DNA of 64,000 nt from Atherix ibis. Its lineage: Eukaryota; Arthropoda; Insecta; Diptera; Athericidae. The notes beneath the pieces are model-generated. The model was not told the origin of the DNA, did not search any database, and worked only from the letters and a program-made list of their open reading frames with translations. Every line of letters starts with the position of its first letter. Position 1 is the first letter of the stretch. The stretch lies in NCBI GenBank assembly GCA_958298945.1, contig OY282605.1, forward strand, positions 6,285,811-6,349,810, in the 5' to 3' direction. This document shows positions 12,790-25,709 of this stretch, piece by piece. A program made the position numbers and the translations under genes.

Positions 12790-13695
12790 CAAGTTCAAAA
12801 TTGAAGAACGCGCGCCAAGCTTGTGAAAAGTTGTGTAAAGTTTACGGTGACCATTATCTACAAGAGCGTCAGTGACAATGACGGTTTACGAAGTTCCGTG
12901 CTGGTGACGTTGATTTCAATGACGCTTCTCTGTCAGGAAGACTAACCGGGGTTGATGACGACAAAATAAAGGCATAAATTGGGGCAAATCAGCGTTACAC
13001 GACACAAACGATTGCAGAAATATTGAACATCCATCATTCAATCGGAAGAAGATGGGATACATAAGCAAGCTCGATGTTCGGGTTCTTTATAAATTTAAAG
13101 AAGTTGATTTGTAGAAAAATAAATAAACATTTTAAACATGTGGAAAACAATCCTTTTTTGAAGCGATAACTGGTGATGAGAAGTAGATGGTTTACAACAA
13201 TGTGGTGTGTAAACGATCTTGGTCCTGGGCTTGGTGATCCGCTTCAAACGACATGGAAAACGGATACTCATCAGAGGAAGGTTATGGTCTAGAGTGGTGG
13301 GATTTTGAAGGTGTTGTGTTTTTTGAGCTTCTACCAATGAACCACACAATTAATCAGAAGTATACTATTGACAATATATATACTATTCACAATTGCATAG
13401 AAACGTCCGGAGCCCCTTAATCGTAAAGGAGTGATATTCCAAACACAGACACATTCCATCACCCGTCAAAAAATATTGGAGCTGGAATGGGATGTGTTGC
13501 CCCACCCATCATAATCGCCTGATGGAAGTCAGACTTCCACTTGTTTCGGACTCTGTAAAAATCCTTGCGTGGTATGTTCTTAAACTATTTGTTCATTTCT
13601 TTGTCGATAAAGATAGGTCCTTATATGAACGAGCAAATACGAAGCTCGCTGAAAGATGGCAAAAGATCATCGAGCAAAATGAGCAATAAATCATT
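12790..13695 (+). mobile_element. Cecropia-like mariner relic
   Basis: Broken plus-strand frames show KLCKVYGDHYLQERQ, GRLTGVDDDKIKA, IAEILNIHHSIG, ITGDEK (first catalytic block), EWDVLPHPS and a terminal ERWQKIIEQNEQ. Many stops. Confidence 0.7.
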
Positions 13696-13999
13696 TATTG
13701 ATATTTGTTGTTTCATGTACGTTGGAACTTTCAGCTTCCTTAAAATAACTGTTCGATAGTAAATTAGACAGAACAGTAAGATATCAATATAGTTTATGAA
13801 GCATATTGAAATGTTTAAGAATGTTAAAAAGAGGGCATTCCGAAAAGAAATTGTTGGGTTTAGGAGCTCCACAATGAGAAATAGTACATTTCCATAATTT
13901 GTTTCTAAATACTTTATATTTATTTTTAACGGCATAAACAAAAAAAAGACAATAATGCAAAATTTCGAGAACCACGTTAACCGGGGTCTTAGTATACTA

Positions 14000-15227
14000 C
14001 GAGGGTCGTTCAAGTCCTTAGAAAATCCGAGAAATTGCGCTTTTTTTTTGTAAGTAAGATTATCCACAGGAAAGCTGTCTGTATTTCAGCTCGATCCATA
14101 GCGTAGGTCAATTTCTATCGCCGATTAAAGTTAACGACATTAATTTGTGCATAACAATGGAAAAAAGCGAGTGTAGAGCTGTCATCAAACATCTTTATTT
14201 GAAAGGCTTAAGCCCGAAAGAAATCAAAGCTGAGTTGGATGCAGTTCATGGCACATCTTCACCTGTGTTTGCGACGGTTTACAATTGGGTGAATGAATTT
14301 AAACGTGGCCGTTCATCCACAAAAGATGAACATCGTTCAGGACGCCCAGTTGAGGTGTCTACTCCTGAAATCATCGACAAAATCCACGATCTGATTTTGA
14401 ACGATCGGCGAATTAAAGTGCGAGAATTAGTTGAGGGCATATCACAAGGTACAGTCGCTTCAATTTTGCATGCAAAATTGTCTGTGAAAAAAATTTCGGC
14501 AAGATGCGTGCCGCGTTTGCTCTCAGAGGAGAATAAGCGCAATCGTGCAGTGGACTCTGAGGCTATGTTGGCACTCTTTCATCGCAATCCTGCCGAATTC
14601 CTTCGTCGATATGTCACTGTGGACAAAACCTGGATACACTACTACACTCCAGAAACGAAGAGACAGTCATCACAGTGGATTTTCAAGGGTGAACGGGCTC
14701 CGAAGAAGGCATTAACTGTGCAATCGGCCGGCAAGGTGATGGCCACGGACTTTTGGGATTCGCAGGGCATTATTTTTATCGACTACTTGGAAAAAGGAAA
14801 AACAATAACAGGAGCGTATTACGCGTCGTTATTGCAACGGTAGAGCGAGGATATCGAAGAGAAACGCTCCCATCTGAAGAAGAAAAAAATCCTCTTGCAT
14901 CAGGACAATGCGCGTGTGCACACCTGCGCTGTTTCCATGGCCAAAATTGTGGAATTGTTGCAGCATCCCGCTTATTCACCAGATTTGGCCCCGAGTGACT
15001 ATTTTCTTTTCCCCAATCTGAAGAAATGGCTTGGCGGATGACGGTTCATTTCCAACGAGGACGTCATTGCTCAAACGGATGAGTATTTTGCAGAACTTCC
15101 GAAATCCTATTTTTTGGACGGGATAAAAATTTTGGAAAAACGGTTGGAAAAGTGTATAGAGCTAAAAAGAGATTCTGTTAAACAGTTTTTTTCCATATTT
15201 TTCTAAGGACTTATTGAACGACCCTCG
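14000..15227 (+). mobile_element. Mariner, D,D34D 'CGAGGGTCGTTCAA' family, dead copy 1
   Basis: TA-flanked, with inverted terminal repeats starting CGAGGGTCGTTCAA. The transposase frame opens at ATG 14157 and runs 228 codons to a TAG at 14841-14843 (a leucine codon in the intact copy). Downstream there is a CGA-to-TGA stop and an in-frame 12-nt deletion that shortens the second-to-third Asp spacing. A 6-nt deletion removes AT from the helix-turn-helix region, and the first catalytic block reads VDKTW instead of VDETW. Confidence 0.93.
14157..15180 (+). pseudogene. Disrupted mariner transposase (copy 1)
   Basis: Relic of the 348-residue transposase intact at 39493-40539. Two premature stops and two in-frame deletions, one between the catalytic residues; non-functional. 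Confidence 0.88.
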
Positions 15228-16690
15228 TAAATTCATTTTATTAAAACTGCAGGAAATTTTCATGGTGCCATTACTCTTACTCAGTTTTTTTTTTGTTGTA
15301 AAAATTCCTGTTTCGATCAAATTTACAGTAGCCTACAAAAATAATTGATCAATCTCAATATTTCAAGTTTAAGTCAACAGAGAAGAATTTAGTACCAATC
15401 CGCCATGGAAAGATTCCTGTAAGCTTGTCTTCAAACCAAAAGATCAGCACCAACAAGAAAGCAAAAAAAACTAAATATCGAAAATTTTTGGTTCAATTAG
15501 GAATGAACCCAAATGCAAAATATAAAAACCTTCAAATTTTAATTGGACAAAACTTATTTCTTTTAAAGAAAAAAAAAATATAAATAATAACTTGTAATAA
15601 AATAAGGTGCACACATTTAATCAGGAATTAAATTGATTTTACTTGATCAGAATTTCAATGTTGAGCATTCTAAAGTACAGTATTTTCAGCCTAATTAAAT
15701 ATGAGTGCTGATTCAACAAGCCAGCCGCAAAAAAAGCGTTAAAATCCTCAAATCCACAGAAATTTTCAAAAAGGAAAACCCTCAAGACACATACATACAC
15801 GTACAAGGCGCTTCATATCTTCAACTCGTGTAATAAATATCATCAATAATTTTGATTTTTTTTTTTTTAAGGGTAAGTCCTTTCTTTATTTTTCTTGGTT
15901 CAAAGTAGACTTTACACTTTTGCAAATCTCACATCTCGTATCTCAAGTATCCATATTTTAAGATGCAATTTTAGTTTCTGGCGAAGTCAATACAATCAGG
16001 TACCTCCGGAATACGTAACGAATTATTGTTATTTTATAAAATGCACCATAATTTTTCTACGTTCACGTTCATGAGCCATTAAAAATTTATTGCCCCTGTT
16101 AAATCATAATTAGATATCATGAATTTTGTGATGTTTTTGTTGGTCAGCAGACGTGATTCGTACTTTATTTTGGTTGTTATTCTTTGCAAATTGAAAGTGG
16201 AGTTGCCAGTTCGATAAGACCTTAGGAATGGAAGCGTCAGAAAAATGCTTGTTTCCGAAGCAAGATGAAAGAAGTAGGGGAAAAAGGGGTTTGAAAGAAA
16301 GAATATTCAAGATGAACCAAAAGTGTATGTTCAAGCCTACGGAGATTTGGGTTGCTTTGAAAATTTCAGTTCACCATGAGTTTTGCTAACAAGATTTTTT
16401 TACCAAAAAAAAACGGCTAAAAACAGATAAAAAGTAAATGCTGCTAGTTTGTGCATTTTATATTGAATTTCTTTATAAATATATTTTTTTGATGGCTCAA
16501 TGATACTTTCGTATTCAAGATGTGGTATTTGTTATTCCATTCCCCTTGAGAAGGTGGGTTAACTCATTTCAACAAATATTTATAAAAATCAACTCCTTCG
16601 TTTTTATTAGAATATGAAATTCTTTTTACCAGTTTTCATAACAAAAACTTTAGGAATTTCCATTTTTTTCATTACGCTTCAAAGTCAATA
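15228..16690. other. No gene seen (LSD1 intron 5)
   Basis: AT-rich sequence without recognisable coding or mobile-element signatures. Confidence 0.5.
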
Positions 16691-16699
16691 ATCCTTGTT

Positions 16700-19350
16700 T
16701 AAATTTTTTTACAAAAATTATATTAAAACTGTACTAATTATCACCATTTTCTTTTATAGGTTCAAAAAATTTATTTACTTTTCAATATTTGAAGCTTTCA
16801 ATTTTTTAAATATATTACAAAATATATATTTTTTTTAAATATATATCAAATCACAAAATTTACGCTATATTTTATCTTTTAATTTTTAATTTACATAATT
16901 TTTATAATTTTAAGGGATTTTTTTTTACATGCTATAAAAAGAAAACAAAAAATTTTTTAACAAAAATTTTAAAAGTCGCCTATAAGAATTATCCAAAAAA
17001 ATTGTAGCAGCAAATATGATTCATAAGAAACCGTTAAAGAATTCGCCTATAAAAATGCTATAAAAAATTTGCCTATGTTACACACGCAATTTTTACAAAT
17101 TTGCCTATAAAAATTCTACGAAAAATATTTCTCTAAAAAAATTACATAAATCAACAAAATAAATTCTCGTTTTCCTTAAAATTAAGGAAAAAAAAATGTT
17201 TTAGAAAAGTTTTCCTATAAAAAAGCTACCAAAAAAAAAATTCCTCATAAAATTTTTTATGAATTCACAAAATTTACACTATTTTCGATTATAAATTTTA
17301 CAAAATTATCTACTTTTAAGAATTAAAACTTTAAATTTATTTAACATGCTGCAAAATAGAACTTTGAAAATATGTCTTCAAAAATACTATAACATAAAAT
17401 CAATTTTCTATGAAAGTGTGCACAAATTAACAAAATTTTGTTTACATTTTTTTTGGGTACTTTATTTTCTGATATAATTTTTAAAAAAATAGATTCCGAT
17501 TTTGATATTTTTTAACCTACTAAAAAAAAATTAAATTAAAGAAAGTATAAAAAAAATTTATTTAACAATTTTTTTTGTTACTTTTAGGATTTTAAAATAA
17601 TTTTTTTTTTGGAGCATATTAAGTAATAAATAAGTTTATTTAACACTTAATATGCTACAAAAAAAATATTTTAAATTCCTAAAATTAAATAAGTGAATGA
17701 TGAACTTTTCTGTTTGAATATTCATCTGAATAATGAATTTTCTTTTTTAATTTCTCTAACAAAAAATACTCTTTAAAAATGCCATAAAAATTAAAAAAAA
17801 TTTACATTTTTTTCTTATATATTCTAAAAATTCTTTTAATTTTGAGAATTTTAAATTGTAATTGTTTTTTTTTAACACGCTACAACAACAAAAATTACAA
17901 TTTCTTGTTTTTTAAAAATTTTAAATTTAAATATGCTTAACATGTTAAAAAAAATGTATTTTAAAAATTCTTCTATAAAAATGCTATAAAAAAAAATTTT
18001 AATTTTAGAATTTTTTTAATTTTTTGATAGTTATAAAAATGCTATCAAAACAAAATTTAACCATAAATTCTTATGTATAAAGGAAGTTTGCACTATTTAT
18101 GGTTATAATTTATAAAAATTAATATTTTTTTAAAACTTTTTATGTTTTTAAAATCCTACATAAAAAATGCATTCTGAAAATGCTCCTGTTAGAAATTAGC
18201 AAAACTCATGCAATTTTCTGTTATAATTATTAAAAAATAATTCACTTTTAAGAATTTTGAGTTTAAATTTTTTTTTACATGCTACAAAAAATACCTTTTA
18301 TTAATTCGTCCATAAAAATGCTGGCAACAAAAATTGCAATAAAAAATTATATGAAGTAACAAAACTAAAATTTTTTTTTCTATAATATTTAAGTTTTTAA
18401 ATAATCAGAGTTATAAATTTTAATTAATGTTAACATGCTACAAAAAAATTAAATTAAAAAAAAAAAAACTTTAAAAAAAGCAACCAAAAAAAAATTTGCT
18501 CAGAAAAAATTATCTTTTTTTGTTATAATTTTTTAAAAATTTATTTACTTTTAGAAATTTTAACGTACTGTTTAAAAATTTAAGAAATTTACCACTTAAA
18601 ATTTATATGATATTAATAAATAAAATTGTTCTAAAAGTAAAAATTCGCATACAAAAATACCATAAAAAAATCATACAAATTTAAAAAATTATTAAAATTT
18701 AACAATTTCTAAAAATTCATTTTTTTTGACATTGTAAAATATATAAAAATAAATCTCAAAAATTTGTCTATTAGGAAGGTAAAAAAAAATTGCCTGTTTT
18801 TATATTATAAAAAAAATTATGATATAAAAAATAAGCAAAGCGCATACAGTTTTCTGAAAATTTATTTTAATAATTCGTCTATAAAAAATACCGTCCAAAA
18901 AAAACTAGCAAAATTTATACAATATTTTTCTATAATTTCTTACAATTTATATTCTTTTAGTAATTTTAAACTTTAATTTCTTTTAACATACAAAGAAAAA
19001 AAAATGCATTTTGAAAATTCTCCTATAAGAATGCCCTATAAAAAATCATCAACAAAATTTACATAATTTTTATCATATCTTTAAAAAATTATTTTATTTT
19101 AGAACTTTTAAATTTGAGTTGTTTTTTAATAAATTCAAAAGTATTTAATTTTAATTATTTTTTTTAAATGCTACCAACACGAAATTTGTCTATAAACTCC
19201 TGTGTACGAGTATAAAGGAAATTTGCACTATTTTCGGCTTAAATTATTCAAAATTAATCTACTTTAAGAAAAAGTTTTTAACATGATAAAAAAAAAAAAC
19301 AATTTGAAATTTTTCCTATAAAAATGCTGCAAAAATTCAAATAAATAAAA
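16700..19350. repeat. AT-rich degenerate tandem repeat tract
   Basis: A set of short phrases recurs in similar order: 'AACATGCTACAAAAAA' (about 16928, 17343, 17650, 17876, 18289, 18428 and 19167), then 'CCTATAAAAATGCTA', then 'CAAAATTTACAC', then 'TTATAATTTTTAAAAATT', then 'CTTTTAAGAATTTTAAA'. Spacing is irregular (roughly 100-350 nt), as in an old, decayed satellite or repeatedly duplicated AT-rich segment. No coding capacity. Confidence 0.55.
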
Positions 19351-21946
19351 AAAAAACGTTCATAGTAAATTACTCATCCTTTTACGAGTATAGACAATGC
19401 ATATGCATTCAATGTTGTATGCAAATATTAAATTTAAAAATGCATATTTACAAATAAACAAAAAACAGAAAAGATGAGTAATAAAAATGCCAAATGCTTG
19501 AACGAATAAATGACCAACTAACAAACAGTGAGGATAAATTGTGAAAATATACGAGTGTACCGGACGGCATCGAGCAACAGGAGATGTTATCAAGTTTTAA
19601 TTATTTATAGTGTGAACATCTTGAGTTCGTGCATAGTAAATGAGATTTTATTATTTGCCGGACATTCATATATCTTAAGAGTATGGGCTACTATATATTT
19701 TTTTTCTGTATTATTTTTTCAACTGTTCACTTGCTCGTTAAGTTGACAGATGAATTATGTGCGCTTCTTAAAAAGATCCATGGACTACAACCAGAGTTCT
19801 AGGCATACTTGATCTTCTGCCCTCCCTCAAGCACTGGCAACAGAATTTTCCTATTCATCTCTTTCAAATTGTCTAAAGCTATACTTTTCTCTTCACTTCT
19901 CCCAACCAAGGATCTTTGTTGACTTGGTCCTTTTTTTAAGGGTATTTTCATTCCAGCGGACCATGTATTTTTCATTCAATAATAAAATGTTTTATAGCAA
20001 CAAAAAAAAAACCCTTCTCTTTTACCATCTCTACCAACGATTATGTTAAAAATCGAAAGTTTTTTTAAAGCTCCATGAACTCTCTTAGCCCCCACGCAAT
20101 CAAATAATTTACTGATCAATGTAAGGGATGGGGGGGAGGGGGGGTAGGTTGAAGCCAAAAATACTAAATGTATTTTATTACTAATGTCATCTGATTTCTA
20201 GTTATTATTAGATATTCATTTCTGTTCGAAAATTAAAAGTCATTTCTTACGATGGCAAATATTGTACTAATCTCTGTTAATGAAGCAGTGCTAGATTCTT
20301 ACCAAATAGGAGCTGCCCTATTATGGGTAACATTTACCAAAGACCAGATCTTGGTACCAAACAACCAACCATGCAATAGGCAACAGCAACATTAAATTAG
20401 CTAACATACAATATGGGCAACAGGAAGGCGACTCTGGCATACTGAGCCGTTCTGTCGCTGATAAATGGATGTGCTCCGCGTAAATTTATACGAACAGAAA
20501 CAGCAATATTAGCGATTAAGATAGGAAATTTATTTTAAGACCGCACCCAAGGTGGGTTACTTCATCTTCCCGGTGTCGATTACAATTTCAATTTCAGTTT
20601 CGTTGAATGTTCTTCTACTCTGGTTGTTGTGTTGTTATCGTCCTTTTTAGCAAAGTATAATAAAAAAAAAAAAAAAAACGTTCGATCGTAGTAGTTTTCC
20701 ATAGTCAGTTTCTGTTGTTGCACTCTCCCCTGTCATAAATTGTTTCCTAATGACAATATTTCTACTTCATTTTTGCCCTTCGGCATATTCGATTGAGTTC
20801 AGAACACGCGAAAATTAGTGTTCTCAACGTGTTCTAAACATACAGATTAGTGTCTACAACATTCTATGTTATTTCTTTCCTTTAAAGCGATATCATCTCT
20901 GAAAGCAAACTAATTATTATTGATATTGGTTATTTCTTGTTTCAATATTAACGTACAAGTACAAATAACCAGAAATTAATTTCAATTGTCAAACTGCTAT
21001 AATCAATAGGATGTTAGGTCTTAAATTATTGGCAGAAATTTCAATAAATTTTATATGTCCACTTTTAATTATTGTACGCTTCTTTTTCGAAATTTTATTA
21101 TTTTAATCAAAGAAGAAAAAAAAACATCTTCCTTCGACAGTTTAAATTAATTATTATAAAAGCATATAAGAAATAATTTTTTTTTTAACTGGGGTCTGGA
21201 ATTAGCGAAAATGGGAAACAGTTCCTTGCATGCCGCATCTCCTAACCAAATGTTAAAAAAAACACCTTTCGTGATTGAAGAGTTATTTCTATTTATTGGC
21301 CAAATATCGGAAAGCTAGTGGACTCAACAATCATTGTGAAATTCTGCGCAAGGAAACTTCTCAGAATCTGGATTAGTTATATCGCACTTTCAAATTATTG
21401 GCTAAACAATACCCAACCGGTCTCTTCGACAATTTTATTAAAATTTTGATCACGGAAACTGCTCGATATTTGGACAGGATACTTATTCACTTTTCACATA
21501 ATTTCCTTTTTGAAAATCAACCCAAGCCCGCTATCGCGGATCTTCTAACCCAATGTCATCTTGTTCAAAAATTTCTTTTTAATTAGATTCCCACCATTGT
21601 GGAATTTTTAGATCACTGAATATCCTTTTAAGAGCCTCTTTTGAATTTTTTATAACAATAAAAACACTTCTAACTAAATATAATTACCTCTAACTGGTTC
21701 ATCCAACTAATAAATGACGGATTTAGTCCAACCTACTTACTTACAAGTTCTAGGATGGACCCTTGGCTTATATCCTAGGAACCTGACATACAAACAAACG
21801 GACGAAACATTTAAATTTGGCTGCGATATATTAATAAGCTAACCATAATGGGCTTTGGATCTTGTGTTTGAGACCTTATCGTTTGCAAGGTCTCAGAGAC
21901 GACACAATCTCAAATACATATGGCAAAATTATTTATTTGGAACCGA
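19351..21946. other. No gene seen; G-rich run at 20125-20145
   Basis: Unstructured apart from a G-rich run with three long G tracts at about 20125-20145 (G-quadruplex candidate if the adjacent GG takes part) and poly-A runs near 20660. Confidence 0.45.
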
Positions 21947-23191
21947 CCAGGGGTATAAGTTTAAATCCGCTGTTTGGTCATAGATTGCGTGAGTGAGCGT
22001 TTGACATCTGTCAACATTATTCAGTGCACATTGTCAGCAACTTCGTACAACAACATACATTTTTCCTTTCGTAATCATGTCTAGTTTTGTGCCAGAAAAA
22101 GACCATATGCGGGAAGATCTGCTTTTCTGCTTCAATTTGAAGAAATCGGCTGCCGAATCGCATCAAATGCTTGTGGAGGCCCATGGTGACAGTGCTTTAT
22201 CGGAAACAACATGGCAGAGATTGGTTTCGTCGGTTCGAAGACGGCAATTTTGACTTGTGGGACAAAAAGCTTGAAAATCGGCCTAGGAAGGTTGAGGACC
22301 ATCAATTACAGGCTCTTTTAGACGAAGACGATACCCAATCGTAAAAAATGCTCGCGGAGCAATTGGGTGTTACTCAACCAGCCATTTCCATGCGTCTGGG
22401 TGCCATGGGGAAGATTGAAAAGATCGGAAAATGGGAGCCGCATGAATTGAACGATAGGCAGATGGAGCGACGCCAAAACACATGCGGAATCTTGCTCGCC
22501 AGACAAAAAAGAAAGTCGTTCCTGCATTGGATTGTAACAGGCGATGAAAAGTGGATATATTTCGAGAATCCAAAGCACAAGAAATTGTGGATTGATCTCG
22601 GCCAACTATCAACATCTTCCCCAAGACCAAATCGCTTCGGACGGAAGATGATGCTGTGCGTTTGGTGAGATCAGCAGGGTACCGTCTACTATGAGATGTT
22701 GAAACGTGGTGAAACTGTCAATGACCACCGCTACCACCAACAACTGATCAAATTGCAACGTGCTCTGCGTGAAAAAAGTACGGGTTATCAACAAAGACAT
22801 GACAAGTTGATTTTCCTCCACGACAACGCATCATCGCACACGTCAAAAATGGTCCGAAACTACTTGGAGACACCCAACTAGGAGATGCTACCCCAACCCG
22901 CTGATTCACCAGTCCTGGCCCCTTCCGACTACCACCTGTTTTCGTCGATAGGTCACGCGCTCGCTGAGCAGCACTTCGATTCTTACGAAGATATCCGAAA
23001 ATGGCTTGATGAGTGGTTTGCCTCAAAAGAGAAGGAATTTTTTTGGCGTGGTATCCACAAATTACCCGAGAGATGGGAAAAACGTGTAGCTAGCGAGGGC
23101 GAGTACTTTGCATAAATTTGTTTTTGCTTTCTATGAAAAAAACATGTGTTTTTTTGACTGAAAAACAGCGTATTTAAGCTTATACATCTGG
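21947..23191 (+). mobile_element. Mos1-like (mauritiana-type) mariner, degenerate
   Basis: The terminal repeats are recognisable: CCAGGGGTATAAGTTTAAAT on the left, and the complement of the right end begins CCAGATGTATAAGCTTAAAT. The right end abuts TA. Transposase from ATG 22078: MSSFVPEKDHMREDLLFCFN, LAEQLGVTQPAIS, VTGDEKWIYFENPKHKK, FLHDNASSHTSKMVRNYLET, APSDYHLFSSIGHALAEQ and a C-terminus ending ASEGEYFA at 23115. This is the Mos1 order and length (about 1.25 kb). Several frameshifts and stops, and YSPDLAP has become DSPVLAP, so it is dead. Confidence 0.92.
22078..23115 (+). pseudogene. Disrupted Mos1-like transposase
   Basis: Continuous similarity to mauritiana-subfamily mariner transposase, but with a stop after about 58 codons, a stop near 22342, a TGA near 22667 and a TAG near 22879. 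All three catalytic Asp positions can be traced. Confidence 0.88.
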
Positions 23192-25705
23192 TAAAACTGT
23201 GAATCTTCTAAATCTGAAAGAGGATTTTTTTCACACGAAAGGTCTTAAAAACATGTACTGTTTGTAGGGTCTTATATTATATTAATTATATTAAGTTGAC
23301 GAATTAAACTATCAAAAACATCGTATTTTCGATACCTCATAATACAAAAAATATTTTAAAAAAAAGCTCTATGACGTCAAGATTTCGATGCCAAATAATG
23401 ACTTCAAGATTTTTCCAATTAATAAAAAAAAATTATTTTTTGATCAGAAAAGTCACGAAAAAAAACAACTTTTAGGTTACATAATTTTACCATAATTTTA
23501 TTGTTATTTTACTATTAATTAACTATAATAAATATTGTGATTTTTGCAAATTTAAATTTATAAATAACATTGCTTATCTGCCAATAGTTAGGTTATGATT
23601 TCATCCCCTAAGAATAAAAAATTTTCGAAAATGTTCCGTCTTAAAAAAAAAATAGTGAAAAGAATTGAAAACTTTTGAAATGGAAAGCAGGCGAAGGAAA
23701 TCACCGGAAAATTGACTCTTAACTCACAATAAAAGAGTAAAGAAAAATTTAATCTTACTCCAAAAAAAAAAAAAAAAAAAATTAAATCAAAGAAACAGAG
23801 AGAAAAAAATCCATATTCCAAACTTGAACAGTCACCATCCGGTATCCGGTTTCCCAAATAGGGCAGCAAAAAAAATATCAAAAACAGACAAAGTAAAGAA
23901 AAATGTATCGAACAAAAAATGTATATCTTCAAAAAGGAAAACTTTCGGGAACTTTTTAATATCCACTTTTCATAATTTCCGCTAACGCGCTCAGGCCACA
24001 GGTCTTCTTATATTCGCTTTCGTCCTTGCCCATTTGCATCCTTATCCACATCGTCATTTTTATTCAAATGCTTCCAAAAAATCGCCCTCTTTGTACTTTT
24101 ACTTCTGCCCTTACCCATAAATATGTATCAAGTTTTTCTGGTTTTCGGTTCTTATCGTTATCGTCTCTTCAACAAAATTTACAAAATGAATCTCAACAAC
24201 AATAAAAAGAATAATTATAAAAAAAATAATAAAAAAATTAAAAATAAAACCATGAAATCTATTATTGTTCACCGATAATAATATGGCAATAATAATAATC
24301 CATATCCTCTCAAGGACTATGGGCTAATCTATAGAGAATCTGTTCTATTGTGTGTCCTTTCAGGGTAAATTTTTGGAAAAAATTCTCATTCTAGTATGAG
24401 TGTACCATATGAACAAAGTTCAATGGTAACTAACTATAAGAACGATGGCAACCACAGTCAGGACAACAGCAGTACTACGAATTGTCCCTCCCTGCATCTC
24501 AGTTGATACATTAAATTCAGGTATCCTTGTTAAGAGAATCTGGATCGTTATGCGAACAAGCAAAAGTCAAATACAAATCCTCAAACCCTCCTTGATTATT
24601 ACAATAATATTTTTTTCTTTTACTCAGTCGATGTTCTATTCAGCCGCATATTGCTGTTTTGTAGTCGATTTTAAAAGGACTCCGGTAACGAGGATAACTG
24701 ATACCGATCTATCCATAACATATGCAACGTTATAAAATGCCATTCCAAACAGACAGACACTCACTCAGAATATTGCGTTTCGTTCAAATCGGATAAAAGT
24801 AGTATCAATATTCCCAAGTATCCTCTTCTATCCTATATAAGGATTATATGATAGCTTCTTACTATTTTTTTTTTATTTTTTCTTTCTTACGGCGTTTTTA
24901 CCTGATCATTTCTAAATGAGAAGAAAGTAGACTCTTTCGAAAGGTCTTAAAAATTGAATTGGCTTCAGTTTGAATATTTTCCCCTCAAAATTTACAAGGT
25001 TAATCTATACCCAAAAAAAATGTATTGTATTTTTTTTGTTCTTCGTCCTTTTTTCATATAAGAAAAATATGTTATTGTATGAAAATTTAATGTTTACTTT
25101 TGGCTTGAAATTAAATTAAAAATTTCTTTGTAGAGAGCGCAGGAAAAAAAATATCAAAAAACGCATTTAGTACATTTTTTTATTATTTATTCCTATTATA
25201 ATAAAAGATATGATAGTATTCATTTTTAAAGCAAAAATAAAACTCTAAATACCTACATGGAAAAGTATTGATTAATATGAAAATAGTAGCAAAAAATTTT
25301 AAGTGTTCATGTGAACACGATTCGATAAAAACGTCAGCTTCACGTAAAAGAAAATTTATATGCGTCAAAATGCACGTGCGTCAGAAGTCGTACGTGTTCA
25401 ACTTAAACTCATATTACTGATTGACACAAAATCCGATTGTCAATGACGATATTTTTAAGTAAATCTTAGGTAATTAAATAAAACAAAAGAAATATTTTTC
25501 AGTTATTTTTTTAAGGCGCTAAATTGTTTTTTAATAATTTTTTTTTTTAAATTAAACAGTTTTGAAAGTTGATTGATGGTCTAACCGCTTAAGGCTCTTA
25601 AGAGCGGTAAAATTGCGCACTATTTATTGCGAGACTATTGAACTTAAAAATAGATCACATATACAGATTTTTTTGTTAAAAACAGTTAATTTTACTCAAA
25701 AAATA
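23192..25705. other. No gene seen (LSD1 intron 5)
   Basis: AT-rich with poly-A/T runs. A 96-codon ORF at 24445-24735 has no recognisable motif or exon-like context. Confidence 0.45.
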
Positions 25706-25709
25706 ATTA

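Noticed and set aside
13621..14067. 148-codon minus-strand hydrophobic ORF
   Set aside because: Begins in the terminal repeat of the mariner at 14000 and runs through AT-rich spacer into a cecropia-like relic; hydrophobicity follows from T-rich codons.
24445..24735. 96-codon ORF in LSD1 intron 5
   Set aside because: No recognisable motif, no splice-site context and no supporting neighbour.
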